Part shown: one piece after another, positions 44,643 through 55,404 of the stretch
Position numbering within the stretch: the first letter of the stretch is position 1
How the letters are laid out: each line of letters begins with the position of its first letter
Source: Calliopum simillimum
Taxonomy: Eukaryota; Arthropoda; Insecta; Diptera; Lauxaniidae
DNA length: 64,000 nucleotides
Reading direction: 5' to 3'
Assembly (NCBI GenBank): GCA_951812925.1
Contig: OX638368.1
Coordinates: 154,738,492 to 154,802,491 of the forward strand
Notes under the pieces: generated by a model
Seen by the model: the letters and a program-made list of their open reading frames with translations, nothing else
Told to the model about the DNA's origin: nothing
Databases searched by the model: none
Translations under genes and position numbers: made by a program

Positions 44643-45045
44643 TATTTTGTAAGATATGAACGAAAAACTAAAAAAGACCAAATATTTTATATCAAAACAC
44701 CACCAGCCTTTTGGACATTTGGCTACAATATTATTAAATGTTAAATAAACGTTTCTGTAACATTAAAGGAGCTGTTGATCGAAAACTAAAAAGTCTCTAA
44801 CAAAAACTTTAGAGGTCGATAAAACCCGCTATGCAGCTAACTTTACAAAACCCATCGGGGGTTTTACTCAGCTATGGTAAGGCTATCGTCACAGTATAGT
44901 CAAGCCTTGTCTCTAATTTTGCTATTGCACTATGTCATTATATCAGAGAAAGTCCCGTACTTAGATTTTCCTGACATTTAAGGCAACCTATAACTACTTC
45001 CTACACACCGTGCATACAAAGCGGGCATCATATACATAAGTGTGA

Positions 45046-47298
45046 TTTGTCATCAATATTGTTGACAATTAACATATCTGGGATATGAATTTTTTACCGA
45101 TTTAAAATTTATTTATTTCTTTAGTTTTAAAATTTAAAATGTACATAAAATTTTGTAAATTTTTTCTATCAATTCGTTTTAAATTTTCTATTGAAAATTG
45201 TTGAAATGCTCACAGCTTTATCGCGCAGAACTTTTTTCAGCACTTTCTTTAGTTTCGAAGTCAACTAGTACAACATTTTTTGCAGCACTGAGTTTTTTTC
45301 CTATTCACAGCATCCGACGTTACTCCATTATGTTGCTACTGCCAAGTAACATTTTTTATCTACTCTTTCAATTTGAAATTAATGGCGAAAAGATATGCTA
45401 GCAGCAAATAAATCTTTTTTAAATTGTATTAAACTTTTATAATGCGTCTTTAACGATTGCAATTTTTGCCTCATAGTTCGGATACTTTGCTCGGTGTTTT
45501 TTTTTTCTTATTAGTTTTTGCACATTTGGTTGGAAGCCATAGAATTTTGCTCCTAGAGTTCTCTGTGTGCAGTACTGCCATCAAAGAATGAAAGAAAGCA
45601 TTATTTTTTTTTTTTATACAATATTTTAGGGACAATTTAAAGGGCTTGTTTAAAAATTTATAGAATGTGAACTGTTCTCAACATTCAAGGCTTTAAGTTT
45701 AAGTGACCAAATTAAAAAGAGGCCATCCCCTTCATGGTCACACTTAAATGATTTATTTAAGGTCATATAAAAAGTTTACTCTTCAATGGCAGGCACAAAA
45801 AAAAAGAAAAAATTTGAACGACAACACTAATTCATGTACGAATAAATGTTGTTGTCTGGCAGGACGACAAACATTCCAAAAAAAAAAAAAAAAAATGAAA
45901 ACAACAACTAAATGCTGTGGCGTAAACTTTGACCTTTTTTTTTTTGGTTTTTTGATGCCAAAAGTAGGTAAAAAAAATGCCAAAAATTACAAAAGTTTTT
46001 TGGGAGGCAAAAAAAAAAAAAAAGAAAGAAAAATGTTGGCCATATTGAAAAAAAATAGCTTCGTAGGAAAAAAGGGCGGCAGATGTTTTGCAAATAATTA
46101 AATTTAATGACGTTTTTTCTGAAGATTGATGTTTGTTTCTGTGCTCTTTTTTTCCCCCAAAGAGCGTTATGAAGGAAATAAAGAAAAAATGTGTACTGCA
46201 GCAATTTTAGTTTAATTTGACCCTTTACATGTTTTTTATTTTGTTTCTTATAGCTAAGCAAACTAATTTTCAAACTCTAAAAAAAAAATCTGCTTTTGTT
46301 TTCTTTGTACGAGTTTCTCAAAAAATTTGTATAAATAGATAAATAAATAAAAATACGCAAAAGCAATTGCACATATTTTCCTTATAGCCGCTGACCTTAT
46401 TTTGATCTTTTCTGTTTGAAAAGAAAATTCTTTTTGTCATAAAATTCTCATATATAATATAAAACCGTAGGCCCTCTAGTGCCTATGCCTGCCTCCAGAT
46501 CTTCATTTGGTATCATTTGCAGCAAAATCTAAGGCATGTGTTGGCTGCTAGAGTCTGTTAAGCTTGAAATTAAGTCAAAATTGGTCAAAAAATTTAATAA
46601 CATACTTATTATTTGCCGCCGTAGACTTTTTAATTGCTGTAAGCTTTTGGCCGATTCTTTTGATTTCCGTTACAATTTTAACAATAAGTATATTGTTGTA
46701 CTGGATATAACATCGTGGAACCAGATGAACTGGAACTTAGGGCGCCATCAAATGTGGTTGTTCAATTGTCATGTGGCTGCACATGTAAGAGGCAGTGAAA
46801 ACGCCAAAAATGTTGCCTAAACTTATGTTTCTATGAACCGAAAGATTCTTTTATAATTTGTAATGAATGTTTTGTTCCGGAGGCTAAAGTAGCTTCAGCG
46901 GTTGCCATGGTTGACTAAAAGACAATCCAAAACTTTCAGCTTACAAGAATATTTATTTTTTTTATTTGCTGGAACTCCTTCAGCAGATAAATTGGTTTCT
47001 TTTAATAAACAATATTTTTTTTTTTCCTTAATAATAATTTACAAAGAATGGGCAATGTCATTCAGATTGATTTATCTGGAATATTCTTTAATATATATTT
47101 CAAATTAAGAGGTTTTAAATTCTCGGCCGTGATATACCGGGATTCCTGCATTCGATTATCCGATGTTAAACTCCTTGACCTTTTTTAGTTGACAGCTGCT
47201 TACGCGGATACTAGTTGTGTTGTTTATCCTGTATCGGTAAAATTATAAGATTTATAATTTACAACTACTATGCACGCCTAGCGAATACTATAAAAAAG
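45046..47298. other. AT-rich non-coding DNA with A-tracts
   Basis: No gene recognised. 45800-46060 is A/T-homopolymer-rich, which explains the lysine-rich (plus) and phenylalanine-rich (minus) open frames of up to 121 codons. GACAACACTAA/TTGTTGTTGTC forms a small hairpin at about 45820-45857. The 94-codon frame at 46536-46820 is not recognised. Confidence 0.45.
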
Positions 47299-47490
47299 TA
47301 TTCGACGTACAGATTATAGCACTGTTCACCAGGTGGTGTCCAGGATCCCTCAGAAAGTATGAAAAACCTTCCCAGCATAAATTCTTAAAAATACTCTACC
47401 ATGTACGCTGCATGCACAGACTACGACACTGTTCACCTGGTGGTGTCCAGGGGCCTTCAGAAGGTATGAAAAACATTCCCAGCCTAAAGT
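47299..47490 (+). repeat. Tandem duplication, about 109-bp unit
   Basis: ACAGATTATAGCACTGTTCA, CCAGGTGGTGTCCAGGATCC and AGTATGAAAAACCTTCCCAG at about 47309-47380 recur as ACAGACTACGACACTGTTCA, CCTGGTGGTGTCCAGGGGCC and GGTATGAAAAACATTCCCAG at about 47418-47489. The units differ at about 10% of positions. No coding function is seen. Confidence 0.7.
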
Positions 47491-47635
47491 ACTAACTAAC
47501 CTAGAAATATCTAAGTGATACGAGGCCTCTGCACTTTATCTTTAAGCTTTCAACGTTTAAACATCAATATTAAAATAAAATATTAATGTTGTCGCATCGA
47601 ACGCCTTTTCGTTCGTTCTTTTATAGTCGTTTAGT

Positions 47636-47765
47636 TGAGGTGAATATATTCGCTTGAGATGGATATTTAAATAGAGGTGAATATTTCACACGAGGTGAGT
47701 AATTTACTGAGGTGCGTATACTTCAAGCCACGGGTAAATATTCAATTTAGGTGAATTTACCAATG
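47636..47765 (+). repeat. Degenerate 18-bp minisatellite (GAGGTGAATATTT)
   Basis: Related words start at 47637 (GAGGTGAATATATTCGC), 47655 (GAGATGGATATTTAAAT), 47674 (GAGGTGAATATTTCACAC), 47692 (GAGGTGAGTAATTTACT), 47709 (GAGGTGCGTATACTTCAA), about 47731 (GGGTAAATATTC) and 47749 (AGGTGAATTTACC). Spacings are 18, 19, 18, 17, about 22 and 18. Several units are near-palindromic (GTGAATATTTCAC). It could be a minisatellite or a cluster of similar protein-binding sites. Confidence 0.55.
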
Positions 47766-48540
47766 CAGATAGACGTCACTTGGGACGTTACAAATTTTAC
47801 CATAAGATTGCATTTCTGTATGAATTCTTTTAAATTTTCTGTGCTCTTTCAACGAAAAATTAATTAAAAACAAGATTTTTTTCTTTCTTTCTTTCGGGCA
47901 CCAGAGGGTTAAGCTTTTCACTCAGTCCTAAGCAGCACAAATGCGAGCCGAGACAAAAGTTTTTATTTGTTGCTAACCCTTTCTTTATTAATCCTTTTGT
48001 CATAAAAGCATTTATTCATTAATTCATTTTTTTTTTTTAATTTTTGTGTTTTTTATCCAAGTAAAAACTCAATTAAAATATTTCCCCCTTTCCAACTCAA
48101 TGCTAATGCTGGCTTTTCCTATAGATACACTCAACTTCAGATTGAAATAAAATAAATAAAAGAAAAAACAGTTATAAATTTTTATTACATTTGAATAGAT
48201 GGTAATTATTCTGAAGGCTTTAAGGCACTCTATATTTATAAATAGGCGCAGTGCGTTGAAGTGTTGATCGTAAAAATTTTACTTTTTGACCAGCGCTTTA
48301 AGGATAAATGAACGTCTTTCCTAAGCATTTCTATTTTGGTTGCTTGCTTGGAGATTTTATAAAAAAATTTTTATTGCTTTATATTAATGGAATTTCATTT
48401 AATGATCGTATTTGCGACACATAGTGTGGAGGTCTCTTACAAATTAAGAGAAAACCTACAGTGCACCCACCCACTATCATAAAGCAAGAACTTTTCCAGT
48501 TGAGTTGTGATAAAATGTATTAATTGTATATTTTTTTAAA
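47766..48540. other. AT-rich non-coding DNA
   Basis: No gene recognised before the reverse-transcriptase fragment. Confidence 0.4.
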
Positions 48541-48559
48541 GAAAATTGTATTCTTAACC

Positions 48560-49200
48560 AAATATAAGATAACAACTAAAAAGACATCAGCTATTCTTAA
48601 AATTATAATGTCTCTCAACGGGTCAGATTCATGCGGGCTCGACGGTATATCAAATCACTTATTAGAAAGTATTGCATATAATATTGTTGATATTTTGGCA
48701 CATATTTTGAGCCAAAATATTATTTCTGGAACATTTCCTGAACACCTTAAATGTGCTGTTGTTATACCTTTGTACAAAAAAGGAGAACCCAAACAAATGA
48801 GCAACTATCGGCCAATCTCTCTTTTTGAAAAGGCAGTCAAGCAGCGTGTTCTGAATTTTCTGAGCAGAAATACATTTTTTAGACCCATGCAATTTGGCTT
48901 TAGAAAAGGTTTGTCTAAAGAAGACGCTCTACTTAATTTTTGCTCTATAATCAATAAAGGACTTGACGAGAAACAAATTTGTGCTGGTCCATTTGATATT
49001 ACGATAGTATTTGATATGGTAAATCATGAAATTCTTTTTGGAAAAATTTTTAACGCCGGGTTTAGGGGATTTCTTTATGTTTGGTTCAAAAGTTATCTGG
49101 AATATCGGTTTCAAAAGGTTAAAGTAGCAAATCAGCTAATTAATGTGGCATTCATTAATATAAGTAGGTGTACCTCAAGAATCTGGTTGTCAGTAATAAA
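48560..49200 (+). pseudogene. Non-LTR reverse transcriptase fragment (Jockey/CR1-like)
   Basis: The plus-strand frame to 49210 has the ordered RT motifs of non-LTR elements: CGLDGISNHLLESI (motif 1 region), GTFPEHLKCAVVIPLYKKGE (motif 2), NYRPISL, QFGFRKGLSKEDALL (motif 3), PFDITIVFDMVNHEIL (motif A, catalytic Asp retained but the usual DITKAFD altered), and WFKSYLEYRFQKVKV. About seven residues normally found after NYRPISL are missing, so FEKAVKQRVL follows directly. Near 49165 a frameshift occurs: GVPQESGCQ (motif B) continues in another frame, then the element ends before the YADD/FADD box. Both ends are truncated. Confidence 0.85.
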
Positions 49201-49210
49201 ACAAAAATAA

Positions 49211-50393
49211 TTTTTCCAAGTTTTGCTGTAAGACCGCCACTTGATATTGATTGAATTTTATTCTTAAATCAATGCAGTATATTTTTCGTAAGAAACATTG
49301 CCTTTAAAGCCCTCGTACTGTGTACGCTTTATGCTGAGAACTATTAATAATACTGGATAATAGTTATGCAAATATTAAAGTTAAATTTTTTTTCCTCATG
49401 GTTGCATGTTAATTAAAAGCTTTTGATGGCATGTTTTATGATATTTATTGCTATGGGGTATGCGTGTATGTACCTTTTGTTTGAAATATTAAAATTTGCA
49501 GTTATTGCAATTACTCATTCCATTTAAATATCCACTAACACGTCCATACACAAACAATGCAAATATTCAAAAATAGTTTAAATGCATATTTCAGCGCTGG
49601 TAATTTCGACCATATGTCACCATACTAATTAATGCCAAACTGAATAAACTAATAATGCAATTAAATGCTATTGTTTTGTATTAATTTTATCTATTTTACA
49701 ATTTTTGTATGTTTTGTACAAAAATATAAATATAGAATTTTCCACGGCAAATGAGGAGTGGTTTTTCAAAAGGGCGTATTTCCATGTTGGACAAATTTTC
49801 AGTAATGAGAAAAAACTTCTGTGGGCTGTTTACACTGACTTCTTTTTTTAATATTTTCAGTGTTATAGTGAGTTGACCAAAGATTCTAATTCCCAAAAAA
49901 AAATTCAAAAAAAAATTACTAAAATACTTTCTTATGGTATACATCGAATTATGTGGTGCCCCGTGAAATCAAAGAAAAACAATTATTTTCCTTAGGAACA
50001 GGGACCACCCTAATACATAGTATATGAATAAATATGAACATTTCTAAATTAGATATACATATACATATGTACATATCTATGTACAAATATGAAATGTTCA
50101 GGTAAAATTTTGCAAATACAATAACTATTTTATGGCATATGAATGAATACATGTATTAGTACTTATTCGTATAATTATGGTTATAATAAATTATAGCCGG
50201 CTAAGTTTGTGCATTATTTATGAGGTTTTAATTTGGTTTTGTTTTTTTTTTTCTATTTAATAATATCAAAAGCGTTAAGCCACTAATGCAATAACGTGTT
50301 GTTTTAATTACGTTTCCCACAGCAGTAAAAAAATATATGAAACATAATAGTATTAGAATACTTGCTTTTTATTACATTTAAGATATAAATCAC
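49211..50393. other. AT-rich non-coding DNA
   Basis: No gene recognised. It contains small TATACATA-type microsatellites near 50053-50085. Confidence 0.4.
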
Positions 50394-50630
50394 ATGGGAA
50401 TAGATGAACATTTTTGTTGCTTTCTAAATGGTCTGCTCACGCATAGGATAACTCAGTTGAGCCTTGAGAGTTCGAACGGGACTAGGCTTGTGAGGAATGA
50501 AATACCACAGGGAGAAGTACTACCTCTTTTCTTTCTGATTTTTAATATCCTAATGATTGAACTAGAAAGAGAAAGTTTCAAAGCAATTGCATTCGCCGAT
50601 GACATATTCGTTGTCGTATGTAGTTAAAAA
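50394..50630 (+). pseudogene. Second non-LTR reverse transcriptase fragment with FADD box
   Basis: The frame encodes CFLNGLLTHRITQLSLESSN, EIPQGEVLPLFFLIFNILMI and KAIAFADDIFVVV, then stops. IPQGEVL.P is RT motif B (one Ser of LSPL missing) and FADD is motif C, with both catalytic Asp. The fragment overlaps the same protein region (motif B) as the 49.2-kb end of the fragment upstream and differs in sequence, so it is a separate element of another LINE lineage, closer to the I/LOA/R1 style. Flanking sequence to about 51000 is degenerate, and I cannot assign it confidently. Confidence 0.75.
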
Positions 50631-53500
50631 ATTCAGAGAACACATTGCCAGTTAATCAACATAATGCAGACCTTATTCTATTTAAAGGCAAATATGTAGT
50701 TCATATCATCGTCTCACCCGTACTGGATAGAGTTATGCTAACGTTATTAAATGTAGTCAAATTGTTAAGAATTCGCTTATTATGATGAGCCCTTGTGGCT
50801 CAAGTATCTGTGTACTGGAATTAAGATCCCAAATTTATCAAATGGCATCGACGAAATTTATAGCTGATGTCTCGAAATATTGTAGTACAAAAAGGGGTCG
50901 CACAAAAGCGACGAATGGAGAAAGCGACAAGCACTTTAATTAGTTAAAGCTTTGTCAACATTAAAATTTAAAGAAAAACCTCTAAAGACTAAAACTCTCC
51001 ATTTTCTGCGATGAAAATTGTATTGTAAACTAACTGAGCGTATCTCAGTTAAGCTTGTGGCACTTAAGTAAATTAAAAACGTCAAAATTCTGTTAGTGAA
51101 TGAAGAGCAACATAGATACGATGGAAAAATACTTTAAACAAAAGTCCGAAAATAAGTACAATTTAAGTAATAGACAAAAGCTGCAAGAACATATGATATG
51201 ATAAAGCGTCAAAAAATAGAAAAAATTCAAAAACAGCTCAAGTCGTCGGTTATCCTTTTTCTATGAAAAATGATATAAAATTTAATTTCATACACATGAA
51301 CTTAAATTTGATTAACACCAGGAACAATCCTGACATAAATAATAACAATACTTTGTATGGTAAAAAAAAGCAGCGAAACAAAGCAAAAGCCAACAGCAAC
51401 AAAGTACTATCCTACTCACAGGATATACACAGACAATATGAAAAACTTAAGTGTACAAAAACAAAAAACGCAACTTAAAATTAAACTTATATGAAAAAAA
51501 GTTTATTACGAGTAGTCTATACAAGAGCATGCATATGAAAATTTTTGTTCGCGGTTATTTAAATGTCTGCAACAGTTTGAAAGGGGAGAGGGCCAGCAGA
51601 AAAATTAAGCGAAAAAAAAAATGGGAGTAGAAAGTGGATTTTTACAACTGCTGCTGCTGTTGCCATAACAAGGACCACAATGAAATTACAACATTGTAAT
51701 AATTTTTTTTTTTTTTTTTTTTCATAATCCTTTTGGTTTTGATCATCACGAGAGTGTAAAAAAAGAAAAGCTAAAAAGTTGAAATTTTAGCTCCGAGGAA
51801 AGTGTAAAGTACTCGTATATCAAACGCGGTTGTAATAAATTTTACACCAGTTAAAATCATTTTGTTCTGTTTTTCCTACAGGTTTACACTTGCCATATAC
51901 ATAGAAGAAAGTTTTCAATTTTAGTTTGTTTAAAAATATGCACAGTGAAACTGCAATAAAAAATCTTAGCTTTATTATATTACGAACAAATTATATCTAG
52001 AAATAGAACCGCTTGAAAACCAGCATTGGTGGTGAGAATCGGACACAATCGCCGAAAACCATCAACAAAATTATGCAAGAGTCTTTAAGTGAAATCAGCG
52101 AACAGGGAATGTAATGAGCTTCAAGATGAGCGTCAGAAAAGGAAATTCAAGAATCGAAAAATTCGTGAAAAGAACAAAAGGCTGTATGTAATTTCCGAAC
52201 ATCAGGATCCATATAACAAAAATAACACGATGAATATATAGTGTATATATAAATTTCAGTGTAACAATCATTTTCACTGTACACATTGAGCAGCAGTTAT
52301 AATTTTTGTAGCACATTTCATAGCGGTTTTTCTTTTTTTAGTGAAAATAATTTACGAAAATGTAAAAATTTCGTAGCTGTATTTCATCTTCTAGGGAGCA
52401 CTGAGTACATGACAGCAGTGAAAATATTCCGCTCAAAAAACGGGGCGCAACAGAATTTGTTAAATTGAGTGCAAATTTTGCACTTGCTACATAATTGAAG
52501 GTTGTTAATTATAATAGTGATGTTGTGAAGTGAAATGGAGGGTAAATGGTAATGAAAGGGGACATAGCACTAAGACAGCATGATAAAGTACAGGATACAT
52601 ATGTATGATACAATTACTAAGGTACACATTGAGCTACAGTTTCTAAAGTAAATTTCAAATTCAATTAATGTGACGCCTTGGTATGAACTTTTCGCTATTT
52701 AAGCCAATTAACAAACACATACCAATTATGGATCGATGCGTGTGTATGTTACATTCACACACATACATACGCAAATATTTAAAATTAATTCATTGGCTTT
52801 TGAGTTAAATAAATTGAATTGTAAAATTATTGTAATATCATTTTAAAATGCTTTGTTCCAAATATATACAATATATAATGGTCCGAATTTGCAGTACATA
52901 TTTTAATGGTATGTATAGTATACATTGTATATCGACTGCGTGTTTTTTGAAATAATATTGTAGAGTGGTACATATTTTTAATGATTTGTTTTTGCACTTT
53001 TTGATAAAATTTTATCAATAAAAGTATTAGTTTCAGAATAAAACTAAACAAATGGTATGAAACTAAAATTTTCCAGTTTTTCGACTGCAAATCTTTTATA
53101 TGTGATATTTAAGCATAAGAAATAAATAAGTAATACTTATTTTATAAAAATTTTTCAGTTTATTTATAGAAGCACTCTATCTCACATGTTTATACATGTT
53201 CATAAAAATTTGTATATTTGCCTAAGTTATTTGTGTATAAATATTTATCAAAAACGTGTAAAGGAGTTGCTGTTAATTTTCGCGTGGTAAGCCAACAAAA
53301 TCATTATTACATCGTAAATAATCGAATATCTACCATTTAAAGCATTTAATATTTATAATGTTTGTATGTAAATGATTTTCATCCAACCCAACGGGAAATC
53401 AGGGATCCTCAGGGAAGTGAAAATGAAAGCGCATCTTAAGAATCATTAAAATTGATATTTTTTCAACTTGTTTTGATTTAAAGTTTAAGAGTTATGATCA
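50631..53500. other. AT-rich non-coding DNA
   Basis: No gene recognised. A T run of 20 lies at 51703-51722. GTATGTATAGTATACATTGT (about 52909-52928) is TA-rich. Part of 50640-51000 may be decayed LINE sequence continuing from the FADD fragment. Confidence 0.4.
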
Positions 53501-53724
53501 AAATTCATTTTAGGTTATAAGGGAGGCGGGCGAGTCCGTCGGTCAAATTCGTCCAAACTTACACATAAAGATAAGAAAAATTTAGAAATCTTGCCTGCCT
53601 GGTTTGAGAACTCTTGCGTTGGCTTTTCAACTTATAGCCACAATTAGGCAGAATTAGGATTCTGCCACACAGAGAGACCTCATATTGCAGTCGCTATCTT
53701 GGACATAAGAATTCTTGAATTCTG

Positions 53725-53775
53725 ACTTCAGATTCATGATCAGCGACCCCGAAAACCTCCAAGTAGTGAAATTCA
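53725..53775 (+). repeat. Copy of the ATTCA...CAGCGACCCCGAAAAC motif
   Basis: ACTTCAGATTCATGATCAGC continues into GACCCCGAAAACCTCCAAGT, a variant of the core in the foldback 1543-1832 and at 30985. No inverted partner arm is visible nearby, so this seems to be a fragment of a repeat (about 53520-53790) that shares the core. Confidence 0.45.
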
Positions 53776-53850
53776 CGCCGAAATATTGAATAATTTTATT
53801 CATTTCATTACATTCCATTTCATTTCATTTAATTTCAAAAATAATGGAAC

Positions 53851-53868
53851 ATGGCGTCGCGACGCCAT
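53851..53868. other. Perfect 18-bp GC-rich palindrome
   Basis: ATGGCGTCGCGACGCCAT is exactly self-complementary and contains four CpG dinucleotides within strongly AT-rich DNA. TTTCATT-type repeats precede it (53797-53838). It could be a dimeric protein-binding site or the junction of two inverted termini. I see no long arms beyond the 18 bases. Confidence 0.6.
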
Positions 53869-54290
53869 AACGAAATTTTTTTAAGCGCCACTCAGTTTTT
53901 AAAAACGAAAGTTTTGACATCCAAAACCTTATTTTTTTCTTACAATTTTTGGCCGCAGACCTGCTTTACAATTTTTTATATGTTGGAAGTGAAAGATGAA
54001 TAAAGGGAACTGCATTCATGATGGTCAATCAATCTTATGAGGAATTGATTTAAAGGCAAAAAAAATCGTGTCTGAAACATTACATACAAAACCTGCCACA
54101 GTACACTGTGCGAATATTCGAACAAAGGAATGAAGTCATACCGTCGTTAATTTTCGGGGCAACAAATAAATTAAAAAAGAGTACTCAGTTATTTAACTTT
54201 GCTAAAACTCATTCTGTTTATGATTTTATAGTAATTTTTGTTAAAAAAACATTGTTCTGTTTTCATTTTTTGTGATTTTGATCATATGTA

Positions 54291-55402
54291 GGGTAAACGC
54301 GGGAGATGTGGCACCCCTGGGTGATATGGCGCCCCTGGGTGATATGGCACCCCTGGTTGATATGGTACCCCAATCAATTTCAATACTTGCAACTTTCATA
54401 GCATCTAAATATGGACACAGTTTAATTCAGCTGCGCGAGAGACTTCGTGGTGTGGGATTATTAAAATAATTTTAGGAATGCAAACGCTGTTTTGCATATA
54501 AATATATCGAGGGGCAGCAAAGCGGTGAGTATTTAATACAGCTTTATGGTGCATGTATCAAAACAAGCAAAATTGAATATGATTCCGTTTTCGAAGTGCG
54601 AGTAAACATGTTTTTCGTTTCGTAGCATTTTTAATCGGTATATACCGAAAGGGAGATATGGCACCCCATTACTACGGGTTATATGGTTCTGCTGGCATTT
54701 CTACTTTTGCATGTTATAAGATATTTGGGATTACAAATATGAAGTGCTTGAATTTACAGTCACTCCAGAATCGCAGAGTTTGAGTTATGTAGGACCTTCA
54801 GTTCATTTTGAACTAATGATTTGAGATTTCCCTAATATTTTAGAAAAGCCTGAGAAAACTTTGAATACAAGTGACACACCGCAGAAATGATGTACAAGGA
54901 CATCTCGCCTGTACTAATGACTTCGAAAAACCCTAAACTAAACAAAACAAAATAAGTAAATAAATAAAATAATTGAGGAGTGGCCGTACCAAAGGCCTAA
55001 ATACCATTTCGAGGCAAAAGAAGTGTCATTCTATGAAACGTGTGACATTTTGTTAGGAGTTAATAAAATTGTTTTTTGTTTTCACTAAAAATTTACATGA
55101 TAGTGTAAAATTCATGTCATTATGTTAAAAAAATTATAACAGTCAAATAATCGACTATAAAGCATATTAAAAGTATGACATTACTTGTGCCCTTTAGTAC
55201 GGCCACTCCTCAATTATTTAGTCCAGCAGAAAAAGAAAAATTTGAAGCGGAAAACACAGCCAATGCAACATTATTGTGGTGTTACTAGTTATAATTTTTC
55301 CAATGAAGGTGAAGAAAATATTTTATTGCAAAATACATCTGCTTTAGATGTGGAGAATTCTGGTTTTAAAGCAGTTAAACGCCATATCTCCCGCGTTTAC
55401 CT
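54291..55402. mobile_element. 1.1-kb TIR element with GGGTAAACGCGGGAGAT ends and TA flanks
   Basis: GGGTAAACGCGGGAGATGTG at 54291 pairs with the inverted right end ATATCTCCCGCGTTTACC (to 55401). TA flanks both ends (54289-54290, 55403-55404). Just inside the left end are three tandem 18-bp units, GGGTGATATGGCACCCCT-like (about 54318-54365), and GGAGATATGGCACCCCATT recurs at about 54652. A smaller MITE is nested at 54972-55214. The translated repeat (APLGDMAPLGDM) is not a protein. No transposase is recognised. TA targeting suggests Tc1/mariner/pogo-type mobilisation. Confidence 0.7.
54972..55214. mobile_element. 243-bp MITE with ATTGAGGAGTGGCCGTAC ends, nested
   Basis: ATTGAGGAGTGGCCGTACCA at the left pairs with the inverted right end TAGTACGGCCACTCCTCAAT, a terminal inverted repeat of about 22 bases. 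TA flanks both sides (54970-54971, 55215-55216). The interior is AT-rich and non-coding. It lies wholly within the element 54291-55402, so it is the younger insertion. Confidence 0.8.
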
Positions 55403-55404
55403 TA

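Larger units (their letters stand above)
42990..45045. mobile_element. Approximately 2-kb TIR element enclosing a mariner
   Basis: About 80 bases at 43000-43092 (TTTGTATATGGAGATG, CACGGTGAGCAGGAAA, GGAAAATCTGAGTACGGGAC) pair with 44948-45035 (GTCCCGTACTTAGATTTTCC, TTCCTACACACCGTGCATAC, CATATACATAAG). The arms differ by several substitutions and indels. The interior contains the mariner remnant 43953-44642 plus AT-rich non-coding sequence. I see no transposase of its own. Exact termini and target duplication are not resolved, so boundaries are approximate. Confidence 0.55.

Noticed and set aside
45748..46273. Frames of up to 121 codons rich in K or F
   Set aside because: They arise from A and T homopolymer tracts.
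54272..54469. Frame with repeated APLGDM
   Set aside because: It is the translation of the 18-bp subterminal DNA repeats of the TIR element.
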